In this document: piece by piece, positions 55,654-62,729 of the stretch | Position numbering within the stretch: position 1 is the stretch's first letter | Layout: every line of letters begins with the position of its first letter | Assembly: GCF_003185895.1 (NCBI RefSeq) | Contig: NZ_QHLY01000012.1 | Coordinates: forward strand, 1,426,001-1,490,000 | Length of the DNA: 64,000 nucleotides | Reading direction: 5' to 3' | From: Cryobacterium arcticum | GTDB taxonomy: Bacteria; Actinomycetota; Actinomycetes; Actinomycetales; Microbacteriaceae | Program-made: the position numbers and the translations under genes | The notes under the pieces: generated by a model | Told to the model about the DNA's origin: nothing | What the model saw: only the letters and a program-made list of their open reading frames with translations | Database searches by the model: none

Positions 55654-55931
55654 ACGCCCCCCCCCGGCGGCCTGCGTCGCGATATCCGCGCCTCCGTGCG
55701 GGCAGGCGTGTGGCAACCCACTGCTCGGGCCGATGGGCCGCCGGCGGTCACCCAGATCTGGGGGCACGGATGCATCCGCGACGGTCCATTTTCAGCCACG
55801 TGGGCCGACCTCCCGGTCCTGTCCTTCGTACTGAAGCTGGGAAACCCGGCGGACTTCGTGACGAATCGTCCCCCGGGAACATCTCATAAGTGAGGCGAGT
55901 CTTCGACCTCGCCCCTGGTGAAAGGAACCCC

Positions 55932-56333
55932 ATGAACGACAAGATTTCCGAGCAGGCCCACGACTTCGCCGAAGACGCTGCCGACAAGGCGCAGAACGTC
56001 GCGGAAGACACCGCCGACAAGGCCCGCAACCTCGCAGGCGACACCGCCGACAAGGCGCAGGACATCGCCGAAGACGCGGCAGCCAAAGCCCGCGACCTCG
56101 CTGAGAAGGCTCGCGATATCGCCGAGGACACCGTCTCGAATGCCAAGGCGGCTCTTCGCAACCTCGACGACAACACCGAATCCGCCGCCGCGGCCGCGCA
56201 GCAGTATGCGACCGAGACCCTCGACAAGGTCTCCTCGGCTTACAAGCGCGACCCCATCCGGGTCGTCGCGATCGCCACGGTCGGCCTTGCCGTTGTAGCT
56301 GCGATCCTCACCGCACTCACCAAGCGCAAGTAG
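55932..56333 (+). CDS. LEA-like/ElaB-like helical membrane-anchored protein
   Basis: A 133-residue protein. Residues about 8-75 are 11-residue amphipathic repeats rich in Ala, Asp, Glu and Lys (pattern AEDxADKAxxx), similar to group 3 LEA proteins. The C-terminal 30 residues hold a single membrane helix after a KRDPIRVVAIATVGLAVVAA motif and end in KRK, resembling ElaB/YqjD anchors. It may associate with membranes under stress; this is inference. The ATG at 55932 has AAAGGA upstream. Confidence 0.72.
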   Translation: MNDKISEQAHDFAEDAADKAQNVAEDTADKARNLAGDTADKAQDIAEDAAAKARDLAEKARDIAEDTVSNAKAALRNLDDNTESAAAAAQQYATETLDKVSSAYKRDPIRVVAIATVGLAVVAAILTALTKRK

Positions 56334-56390
56334 CTCCCTCCCTCGGCGCAGACCCGTGCCCGGCAGCTCAGAACGGGCGCCGGTCGGCCG

Positions 56391-57077
56391 CTAGGAGTGG
56401 GTCGGGATGCCGATATTCCACACCGAGCCGAGGGCGGCACTGCCGGCACTCGTGACGTCCACGCCCCGCCCGCCGGGCCGACGCACGATCCACTGCTGCT
56501 CGGTGAGACGCCGGGCGATCGCGGCGCCGACCGCCCCGCCCAGGTGCGGTCGGCGTTCGGTCCAGTCCGGGCACGGTCGCACCAGTGGGCGGCGGGTCCG
56601 CCCGAGAGCGTCGACATCGATGCCGCGCTCGGTCAACTGACGGATGCCGACGGGCGTGAGCGCGGTCAGCTCCGGGTCGATCCAGCCGTTACCGGTCAGA
56701 GCCGTCGACAGGGCGATACCGAGTCGCCCGGCGAGGTGGTCGTAACAGAACCGGGCGTGCGCCAGATCGCGAGCCGCCACGCTCTGCCTGTAACCCACTA
56801 CCGGGCTCGGCGGGCACAGGTGGCCGAGCTGTTCCAGCGCTGATGCCACCCCGGCGTCGGCCAGCGCGTAGAACCGCTGCCGTCCGCGCGGCAGGCAACT
56901 CACCAGGCCGGCATCCAGCAGCACGGCGAGGTGCTCGCTCGCGGTCGAGGCACTCACCCCGGCGGACGCGGCCAGTTCGCTGGCGGGCCGGGTGGAGCCA
57001 TCCATCAGCAGGTTGAGGAAGGTGGAACGCACCGGAGCGGCCAGGGCGTGCCCGATGCCGGAGAAGTCGCGGCTCAT
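56391..57077 (-). CDS. ArsR-family transcriptional regulator
   Basis: A 228-residue regulator. The HTH is IGHALAAPVRSTFLNLLMDG, then ASELAASAGVSASTASEHLA and LLDAGLVSCLPRGRQRFYAL. The C-terminal 130 residues (CYDHLAGRLGIALSTALTGN) form an extended domain. TATTCT (57084-57089, minus sense) lies six bases before the ATG at 57077. It is divergent from the OsmC-like gene, its probable target, across 63 bp containing overlapping palindromes. Confidence 0.87.
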   Translation of the reverse strand: MSRDFSGIGHALAAPVRSTFLNLLMDGSTRPASELAASAGVSASTASEHLAVLLDAGLVSCLPRGRQRFYALADAGVASALEQLGHLCPPSPVVGYRQSVAARDLAHARFCYDHLAGRLGIALSTALTGNGWIDPELTALTPVGIRQLTERGIDVDALGRTRRPLVRPCPDWTERRPHLGGAVGAAIARRLTEQQWIVRRPGGRGVDVTSAGSAALGSVWNIGIPTHS

Positions 57078-57094
57078 CCCCCCAGAATACGCGC

Positions 57095-57134
57095 GGATGC
57101 TTCGGCGCATCCCGAAGCTTTCTCGACGTACGGT
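57095..57134. promoter_or_regulatory. Overlapping inverted repeats between ArsR and OsmC genes
   Basis: GCTTCGG (57099-57105) pairs with CCGAAGC (57112-57118), and GGATGC (57095-57100) pairs with GCATCC (57107-57112). The two repeats overlap, so only one can fold at a time. TACGGT (57129-57134) lies six bases before the OsmC ATG. The site is a likely operator for the ArsR protein. Confidence 0.5.
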
Positions 57135-57140
57135 ATCGCC

Positions 57141-57600
57141 ATGACAACACACACCTACGCCACCGCAGTGCAGTGGGAGGGCTCGACCGGTCTCGGCTAC
57201 CGGGGGTATTCGCGCGCTCACGCCGCCACCGCCATTCCCGCCCACGCGACCCTCGCGCTCAGCGCCGACGCCGCGTTTCGCGGAGACGCCACCCGGCTCA
57301 ACCCGGAGCAGCTGCTCGTGGTCGCCGCCAGCTCCTGCCAGCTGCTCTCCTTCCTCGCCGTCGCCGCGCAGCACAAGGTCGACGTGCTCGGCTACACCGA
57401 CAGCGCCAAGGGCGTGATGGACGACACTGCCGAGCCCGCCCGCATCTCCCGCATTGTGCTGCGCCCGGTGGTGACCGTCGCCGCCGGCACCGACCCGCTC
57501 GAGGTGGTGCGGCTCGCTCAACTCGCCCACGAGGGGTTGTTACATCGCAAACTCGATCTCCAGCGACGTGCAACTCGACGTGACGGTGGTCTCCGCATGA
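57141..57600 (+). pseudogene. OsmC-like peroxiredoxin gene with 3' frameshift
   Basis: The frame starts MTTHTYATAVQWEGSTGLGY and has the first conserved cysteine, Cys66, in VVAASSCQLLSFLAVAAQHK, typical of OsmC/Ohr. At 57537-57538 an extra T shifts the frame. Without it the gene reads EGCYIANSISSDVQLDVTVV and stops at TGA 57598-57600, giving a 152-residue protein with its second conserved cysteine. As the sequence stands that cysteine is lost and the frame runs on into the ACT-domain gene, making a 292-residue fusion. TACGGT is six bases before ATG. Sequencing error or a real inactivating mutation cannot be told apart here. Confidence 0.75.
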
Positions 57601-58019
57601 GCGGCGCGTTCCGCGACCTCAGCGTCCTCCTAGCCGACCGCCCCGGCTCGCTCGCGGAGTTCGGCCGCATCCTCGGCGGCGCAGGCGTCAGTCTCGAGGG
57701 CGGCGGCGTCTTCACCCACGAGGGCGTCGCGATCGCGCACTTCCTCGTCGACCACGCCGAGCGCGGCCGCGCCGCCCTCGAGGCGCACGGCATCGGACCG
57801 GTCACGATCAGCGACGTGGTCACGCTGCGGCTCGACCAGGATCTGCCCGGCCAGCTAGGTGCCTTCAGCCAGACGGTGGCGGATGCCGGCATCAGCATCC
57901 GGGTGCAGTACAGCGACCACGACCACCGCCTGGTGCTCGTGGTCGACCCCGACCGGCAGGCCGAGTGCCTGCGAATCGCGGCCGAGTGGGACGCCGCCCG
58001 GGAGGCGCGGCACGCCTAG
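57597..58019 (+). CDS. ACT-domain protein
   Basis: A 140-residue protein with two ACT-like modules: FRDLSVLLADRPGSLAEFGR near the start and DLPGQLGAFSQTVADAGISI in the second half. Such small ACT proteins bind amino acids and modulate partner enzymes; no enzyme domain is attached. Its ATG would overlap the native OsmC stop (ATGA), so the two genes were originally a coupled pair. In the present sequence the OsmC frame reads into it without a stop. Confidence 0.8.
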   Translation: MSGAFRDLSVLLADRPGSLAEFGRILGGAGVSLEGGGVFTHEGVAIAHFLVDHAERGRAALEAHGIGPVTISDVVTLRLDQDLPGQLGAFSQTVADAGISIRVQYSDHDHRLVLVVDPDRQAECLRIAAEWDAAREARHA

Positions 58020-58034
58020 CGCCCATTCGCCGGC

Positions 58035-58098
58035 TTCGCGGGTCAGGCGCCGGTACGCGCGTGGCGCGCCACCCGCGAAGCGGCGCCTCGCACGCGAA
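58035..58098. repeat. 64-bp palindromic intergenic repeat, copy 4
   Basis: Centred on GGCGCGCC at 58063-58070. The outer arms TTCGCG and CGCGAA differ in sequence from the other copies but still pair. The inner arms are CGCGTGGCGCG and CGCGCCACCCG. It lies between the convergent ends of the ACT-domain and LacI genes. Confidence 0.85.
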
Positions 58099-58146
58099 AC
58101 TCCCCCAGGGCGGGCGTGACCGCCCCGCGCCCGCAACGGGCTGCGC

Positions 58147-59196
58147 TCAGGCCGACTCGTCCATGGGGATCGCGGCGAACTCGCGTACCACCAGCCGGGG
58201 CGTCACCATCCGGTGCCGGGGCTCGTCTGACTCCGGTGCCCCGCTCACGTGCCCGCCGAACTCGCCGGTCAACAGCTCCAGCACCCCGGCGGCGACCTCC
58301 TCCACCGACTGGTCGACGCTCGACAGCCCGATTGCGGCGGCGATGGGGGTGTTGTCGTAGCCGGTGACCGGCACCCGATCGGGGTTGGCGATCATGGCGC
58401 CCAACGCCAAGGAGTCGCTGGCGCAGAGCACTGCGTCCAGCACGCCCGCGCTCCGCCGCAGTTCCTGCATGGCCGCGGTGCCCTCGGCCACGCCGTCCAC
58501 GGTGACGACCTCGAGCGCGGCCAGGTCGTTCTCGGTCACGTCGCCGCGCTCGAGCATCGCATCCCGCCAGCCGCGCCGACGGTCCTCGCCCGTGCCCGAG
58601 GGGCTGGGCCAGCCGATGTAGCCGATCCGCCGCGCGCCGGTCTCCTGCGCCGCCCGGGTGGCCTGGTGCAGGCCAGCCCAGCCGTCCACATCCACCCAGA
58701 GGTGCTGCGGGTCGTTCATGTCATTGGTACCCCACGGCCGGCCGAAGGTCACGAAGGAGATGCCGTTCTCGATCAACCACTCCGTGCGCGGGTCGCCCGC
58801 GAAGGTGGAGGTGAGCACGAAGCCGTCCACGTCGGCACCGTCGTTCAGACGCTGCAGCTGGGTGATCTCGTCTTCGGGGCTGGTGGCGGTGAACAGCAGC
58901 ACTCGCAGGCCCAGCCGGTCGGCCTGCTCGGTCAGGGCATGCAGAAACCGGTCGAGCACCGACCCCGAGATGCCGTCGATCATCGGGTCCAACCGGATGC
59001 CGATGGTGGAGCTGCGCCGGGTGCGCAGCCGCCGGGCCGACGCGTGTGGCCGGTAGCCCAGCTTGGCGATGGCGGCCTCGACCCGCTCGCGGGTGTCGGC
59101 GCGCACGATGCCGGGCGAGTTCATCACGTTCGAGACGGTCTGGCGGGAGACACCGGCCGCCAGGGCGACATCCGTCACCGTGGGCATTGCGGCCAT
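58147..59196 (-). CDS. LacI-family transcriptional regulator
   Basis: A 349-residue LacI regulator. The HTH is PTVTDVALAAGVSRQTVSNV followed by the hinge NSPGIVRADTRERVEAAI. The sugar-binding core includes IGIRLDPMIDGISGSVLDRF and the effector-site segment LDAVLCASDSLALGAMIANP. It is divergent from the sugar ABC operon, whose promoter region carries three GATCGATC palindromes. It should repress that operon until the sugar (or its derivative) binds. GGGGAGGGGAG precedes the ATG at 59196. Confidence 0.93.
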   Translation of the reverse strand: MAAMPTVTDVALAAGVSRQTVSNVMNSPGIVRADTRERVEAAIAKLGYRPHASARRLRTRRSSTIGIRLDPMIDGISGSVLDRFLHALTEQADRLGLRVLLFTATSPEDEITQLQRLNDGADVDGFVLTSTFAGDPRTEWLIENGISFVTFGRPWGTNDMNDPQHLWVDVDGWAGLHQATRAAQETGARRIGYIGWPSPSGTGEDRRRGWRDAMLERGDVTENDLAALEVVTVDGVAEGTAAMQELRRSAGVLDAVLCASDSLALGAMIANPDRVPVTGYDNTPIAAAIGLSSVDQSVEEVAAGVLELLTGEFGGHVSGAPESDEPRHRMVTPRLVVREFAAIPMDESA

Positions 59197-59223
59197 GGCT
59201 CCCCTCCCCACACAAGTCCGGAA

Positions 59224-59235
59224 TGGATCGATCCA
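59224..59235. promoter_or_regulatory. LacI operator candidate O3
   Basis: TGGATCGATCCA is a perfect 12-bp palindrome 28 bp upstream of the LacI start, sharing the GATCGATC core with the two sites nearer the sugar operon. It is placed to control LacI itself. Confidence 0.6.
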
Positions 59236-59288
59236 AACACCGATCCCCCACAGAGTACCGCGTTTGACCCCGCCCACACCGGTCCGAA

Positions 59289-59302
59289 TTAGATCGATCA
59301 AA
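59289..59302. promoter_or_regulatory. LacI operator candidate O2
   Basis: TTAGATCGATCAAA differs from the perfect 14-bp palindrome by one base. It lies 20 bp from O1, centre to centre, about two helical turns. Confidence 0.6.
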
Positions 59303-59307
59303 AAAAG

Positions 59308-59338
59308 ATTTGATCGATCAAATAAATTCAGCTACTGT
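59308..59338 (+). promoter_or_regulatory. LacI operator O1 overlapping the sugar operon promoter
   Basis: ATTTGATCGATCAAAT (59308-59323) is a perfect 16-bp palindrome. A promoter can be read as TTGATC (59310-59315), a 17-bp spacer and TACTGT (59333-59338). The operator covers the -35 box, so LacI binding would block RNA polymerase directly. Confidence 0.75.
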
Positions 59339-59388
59339 GACCACTACACAAGCAACGCGCACCGCAGCGCGACAGAAGGAGCATCAAG

Positions 59389-60648
59389 ATGCAACGACGC
59401 AACTCCCGCTGGCTGATCGGCGCAGGCCTCACCGTCGCCGGCGCCCTCACCCTCAGTGCATGTGGTTCCGGATCCGGCTTCGGCAGCGACACTGCAGACT
59501 CCGGCGGCGAACTCACCAGTGACTCCTCCCAGGGCCTCTCCATTCTGATCGGCTCCAGCGGCGACGCCGAGACCGCTTCCGTCAACGCCGCCGTCGCCGC
59601 CTGGTCCGAGGAATCCGGCACCGACGCCGAAGTCAGCGTGGCCAGCGACCTCAACCAGCAGCTCGCCCAGGGTTTCGCCGCCCAGAAGCCCGCCGACGTC
59701 TTCTACCTCTCCACGGATGCCCTCGCCGGCTACGCCTCGAACGGCTCCCTCCTCGCTTACGGCGACGAGCTGGCCAACAAGGACGACTTCTACCCGAGCC
59801 TGGTCAGCTCGTTCACTTACGACGGCGACTTCTACTGCGCCCCGAAGGACTTCTCTACCCTGCAGCTGATCATCAACACCGACCTCTGGGCGGCGGCCGG
59901 GCTCACGGATGCCGACATCCCCACCACCTGGGACGAACTCGCCACCGTGGCCAAGACCCTCACCACCGGCACCCAGGTGGGCCTGGGCATCGGCGGTGAA
60001 TACGCCCGACTGGGCGCGTTCATGGCTGAGGCCGGCGGCAGCCTGATGAACGAGGACAGCACCGAGGCCACCGCCAACAGTGCCGAGAACGTCGAGGGGC
60101 TCGAGTATGCGCAGACCCTGCTGAACGACGGTTCGATGAAGTACGCCACCGAACTCGGCGCAGGCTGGGGCGGCGAGGCGTTCGGCAAGCAGCTGAGCGC
60201 CATGACCATCGAAGGCAACTGGATCACCGGCGCCATGACGAACGACTTCCCCGACGTCAACTACACCGTCGCCGAACTGCCGGAGGGCCCGGCCGGCAAG
60301 GGCACCCTGCAGTTCACCAACTGCTGGGGTATCGCCGCCGACAGCCCCAACCAGGCCGCCGCGCTCGACCTGGTCGAACACCTCACCAGCAAGGACGCCC
60401 AGCTCAGCTTCTCCGCCGATTTCGGCCCGATGCCCTCGATCCAGTCGGCGGCCGAGGAGTGGAAGAGCGCCAACCCCACCCTGGCGCCGTTCCTCGCCGG
60501 AGCGGACTACGCCAAGGGAGTGCCCAACGTGCAGGGCGCAGCGGATGTCGTGAGCGACCTGAACGCGCAGCTCGAGTCGCTGAAGACCGGCGACGCGCAG
60601 GCCATCCTCGACTCCACCCAGAAGAACCTCGAAGCCCTGCTGAAGTAG
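59389..60648 (+). CDS. Sugar ABC transporter binding lipoprotein
   Basis: A 419-residue family 1 solute-binding lipoprotein. The lipobox is TLSAC with Cys25, followed by a Gly/Ser linker. The mature protein has LSILIGSSGDAETASVNAAV, PADVFYLSTDALAGYASNGS and TMEIEGNW-like TIEGNWITGAM near residue 280, typical of carbohydrate binders. AGAAGGAG is well placed before the ATG. It is the first gene of the LacI-controlled operon; the debranching-like enzyme downstream suggests oligosaccharide (alpha-glucoside) uptake. Confidence 0.92.
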   Translation: MQRRNSRWLIGAGLTVAGALTLSACGSGSGFGSDTADSGGELTSDSSQGLSILIGSSGDAETASVNAAVAAWSEESGTDAEVSVASDLNQQLAQGFAAQKPADVFYLSTDALAGYASNGSLLAYGDELANKDDFYPSLVSSFTYDGDFYCAPKDFSTLQLIINTDLWAAAGLTDADIPTTWDELATVAKTLTTGTQVGLGIGGEYARLGAFMAEAGGSLMNEDSTEATANSAENVEGLEYAQTLLNDGSMKYATELGAGWGGEAFGKQLSAMTIEGNWITGAMTNDFPDVNYTVAELPEGPAGKGTLQFTNCWGIAADSPNQAAALDLVEHLTSKDAQLSFSADFGPMPSIQSAAEEWKSANPTLAPFLAGADYAKGVPNVQGAADVVSDLNAQLESLKTGDAQAILDSTQKNLEALLK

Positions 60649-60653
60649 CCACC

Positions 60654-61748
60654 ATGTCGACGTCCACGCGTATGGCTCGCCGCTCCGGAATCCGGGGCGG
60701 CGAGGCCGCCTCGGGGTGGCTCTTCACCGCCCCGATGATCATCCTGCTCGGCATGTTCCTCGTCATTCCGGTGCTGATGGCCCTCTGGGTCAGCTTCTCC
60801 GACTGGAACGGCCGGGGTAGCCCCTTCTCCGGTTCGGTGTCGTTCGTGGGCTTCGACAACTACTCCGCCCTGGTCGGCGGCGGCGGCCTGGCCGAACAGG
60901 ACTTCGGCACGGCGCTGCGCAACAACGCCTGGTACGTGCTCCTGGTCGTGCCGATCCAGACCATGCTGTCGCTGTTCCTGGCGGTGCTGGTGAACCGGCA
61001 AATCCTGCGCGGCCGCGGCTTCTTCCGCACCGCGTTCTACTTCCCGTCGGTCACCAGCTCGGTGGCGATCACGGTGCTGTGGCTGTTCCTCTTCAGCTCC
61101 ACCGGCGCCGTCAACAAGCTGCTCGGGTTCATCGGCGTGAACGGCCCGAACTGGTTCAACGACCCCAGCGGCGTGCTGCACAACATCCTCGGTGTCTTCG
61201 GCGTGCAGAACGGCCCGGCCGCGCTCACCGGCAACACCTTCCTCGGCATCTCCTTCTGGGAGTGGCTCGCCGGACCGTCCGTGGCCATGAGCGCGTTCAT
61301 CCTGATGGCCGTGTTCACCACCAGCGGCACGTTCATGCTGTTGTTCATCGCCGCGCTGCAGAACCTCGGGGGCGACGTGGTCGAGGCCGCCATGATGGAC
61401 GGTGCCAACGGCTGGCAACGGTTCTGGCGGGTCACCCTCCCCCAGCTGCGGCCGACGCTGTTCACCGTGCTCACCCTCGGCCTGATCGGCGCCTGGCAGG
61501 TCTTCGACCAGATCTACACCGGCACCCAGGGCGGACCGGGCAAGACCACCCTCACCCCGGCGTATCTCTCCTATCAAACGGCGTTCACCAACCAGGCCTG
61601 GGGCCAGGGCGCCGCGATCGCGTTCATCCTGTTCGTGATCATCGTGGTCTTCACCCTGTTCCAGCGCTGGCTGTTGGCCGAACGCGCCGTCTCCGCCCGG
61701 CGGATGCGCCTGTACGTGCAGACTCCCACTCCCGGAGGTTCCAAATGA
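60654..61748 (+). CDS. Sugar ABC transporter permease 1
   Basis: A 364-residue MalF/UgpA-type permease. It has a first helix at TAPMIILLGMFLVIPVLMAL and an EAA-type loop EAAMMDGANGWQRFWRVTLP. The start at 60654 is six bases after the lipoprotein stop; the frame continues upstream through the lipoprotein gene but is not coding there. It overlaps permease 2 as ATGA. Confidence 0.93.
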   Translation: MSTSTRMARRSGIRGGEAASGWLFTAPMIILLGMFLVIPVLMALWVSFSDWNGRGSPFSGSVSFVGFDNYSALVGGGGLAEQDFGTALRNNAWYVLLVVPIQTMLSLFLAVLVNRQILRGRGFFRTAFYFPSVTSSVAITVLWLFLFSSTGAVNKLLGFIGVNGPNWFNDPSGVLHNILGVFGVQNGPAALTGNTFLGISFWEWLAGPSVAMSAFILMAVFTTSGTFMLLFIAALQNLGGDVVEAAMMDGANGWQRFWRVTLPQLRPTLFTVLTLGLIGAWQVFDQIYTGTQGGPGKTTLTPAYLSYQTAFTNQAWGQGAAIAFILFVIIVVFTLFQRWLLAERAVSARRMRLYVQTPTPGGSK

Positions 61749-62653
61749 GCACCACCGTGAGAGCCCGCGTGCACCCCCGCACGCCGTCGCAGCGGTTGCG
61801 CCGGCTGAGCCGGCCGCAGCTGCCCACCAGCGCGATTGCCGGCCGGTCGCTGCTCTACGCGGTGCTGATCGTGCTCGCCATCATCTACATCGCCCCGTTC
61901 CTGGTGCAGGTCGCCACCTCCTTCAAAACGGATGCCGAGGCCGCGAGCAATCCGATGTCGTTGATCCCGGCCACCTGGTCGTCGGCCGCGTACGAGCGGT
62001 TGTTCCTCAACTCGGACTTCCCGGTCTGGTTCAAGAACTCCGCCATCGTCACGGTGTTCGTCACCCTCGGCCGGGTGTTCTTCAATTCCCTGGCCGGCTA
62101 CGCCCTGGCCCGGCTGCACTTCCGCGGCCGCAACCTGATCTTCGCGCTGCTCATCGCGGTGATGAGCGTGCCCGGTGTCGTGCTGCTGATCCCCAAGTTC
62201 CTGGTGATCAACCAGCTGGGCATCTACGACACCTACGTGGCCATGATCGTGCCGCTGCTCACCGACGCCGCGGGCGTGTTCATCATGAAGAACTTCTTCG
62301 AATCGATCCCCGCCAGCGTCGAGGAGCAGGCCCGCATCGACGGCGCCGGCACCTTCCGGGTGTTCTGGTCGATCGTGCTGCCGATGGCCCGGCCCGCGTT
62401 GGTGACGATCATCATCCTGTCGTTCCAGGGCTCCTGGAACGAGCTGTCGCACTTCATCGTGGCCACCCAATCGGCCGAGCTCACCACCCTCACCAAGGGT
62501 GTCGCGTCGCTGGCGTCCGGGCAGCTGAGCCAGGGCACCCAGTACCCGCTCAAGCTCGCCGCCGCAGCCATCATGACCATCCCGGTGGCGGTGATGTTCT
62601 TCATCTTCCAGAAACGCATCATGAACACCACCGACGGGGCGGTGAAGGAGTAG
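61745..62653 (+). CDS. Sugar ABC transporter permease 2
   Basis: A 302-residue MalG/UgpE-type permease. The EAA loop is EEQARIDGAGTFRVFWSIVL, and the family signature segment FFNSLAGYALARLHFRGRNL is present. It ends in IFQKRIMNTTDGAVKE. It starts within the stop of permease 1 (ATGA). No ATPase is encoded in the operon, so a shared MsiK-type ATPase elsewhere is expected, as in many actinobacteria. Confidence 0.93.
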   Translation: MSTTVRARVHPRTPSQRLRRLSRPQLPTSAIAGRSLLYAVLIVLAIIYIAPFLVQVATSFKTDAEAASNPMSLIPATWSSAAYERLFLNSDFPVWFKNSAIVTVFVTLGRVFFNSLAGYALARLHFRGRNLIFALLIAVMSVPGVVLLIPKFLVINQLGIYDTYVAMIVPLLTDAAGVFIMKNFFESIPASVEEQARIDGAGTFRVFWSIVLPMARPALVTIIILSFQGSWNELSHFIVATQSAELTTLTKGVASLASGQLSQGTQYPLKLAAAAIMTIPVAVMFFIFQKRIMNTTDGAVKE

Positions 62654-62729
62654 CCGGTCCTCCCCAGCCCCTCCCCGCCACTCTTCTTCCACAGTTCCGC
62701 ACCACAACACCTGGAGTCGTACCGCTCTC

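Larger units (their letters stand above)
55480..55931. other. 452-bp gene-free region with repeats
   Basis: Between the end of the iron operon and the LEA-like gene. It contains the dispersed 26-bp element (55510-55535), a strong 33-bp-arm hairpin (55573-55653) and a run of nine C at about 55657-55665. A 65-codon open frame at 55696-55893 has no ribosome binding site or protein-like composition and is not called. Confidence 0.6.

Noticed and set aside
55696-55893. 65-codon plus-strand frame before the LEA-like gene
   Set aside because: No ribosome binding site, mixed composition and no protein-like pattern.
57141-58019. Genuine OsmC-ACT fusion protein
   Set aside because: A single base change restores both a canonical OsmC C-terminus and an ATGA junction, so the fusion is better explained by a frameshift.
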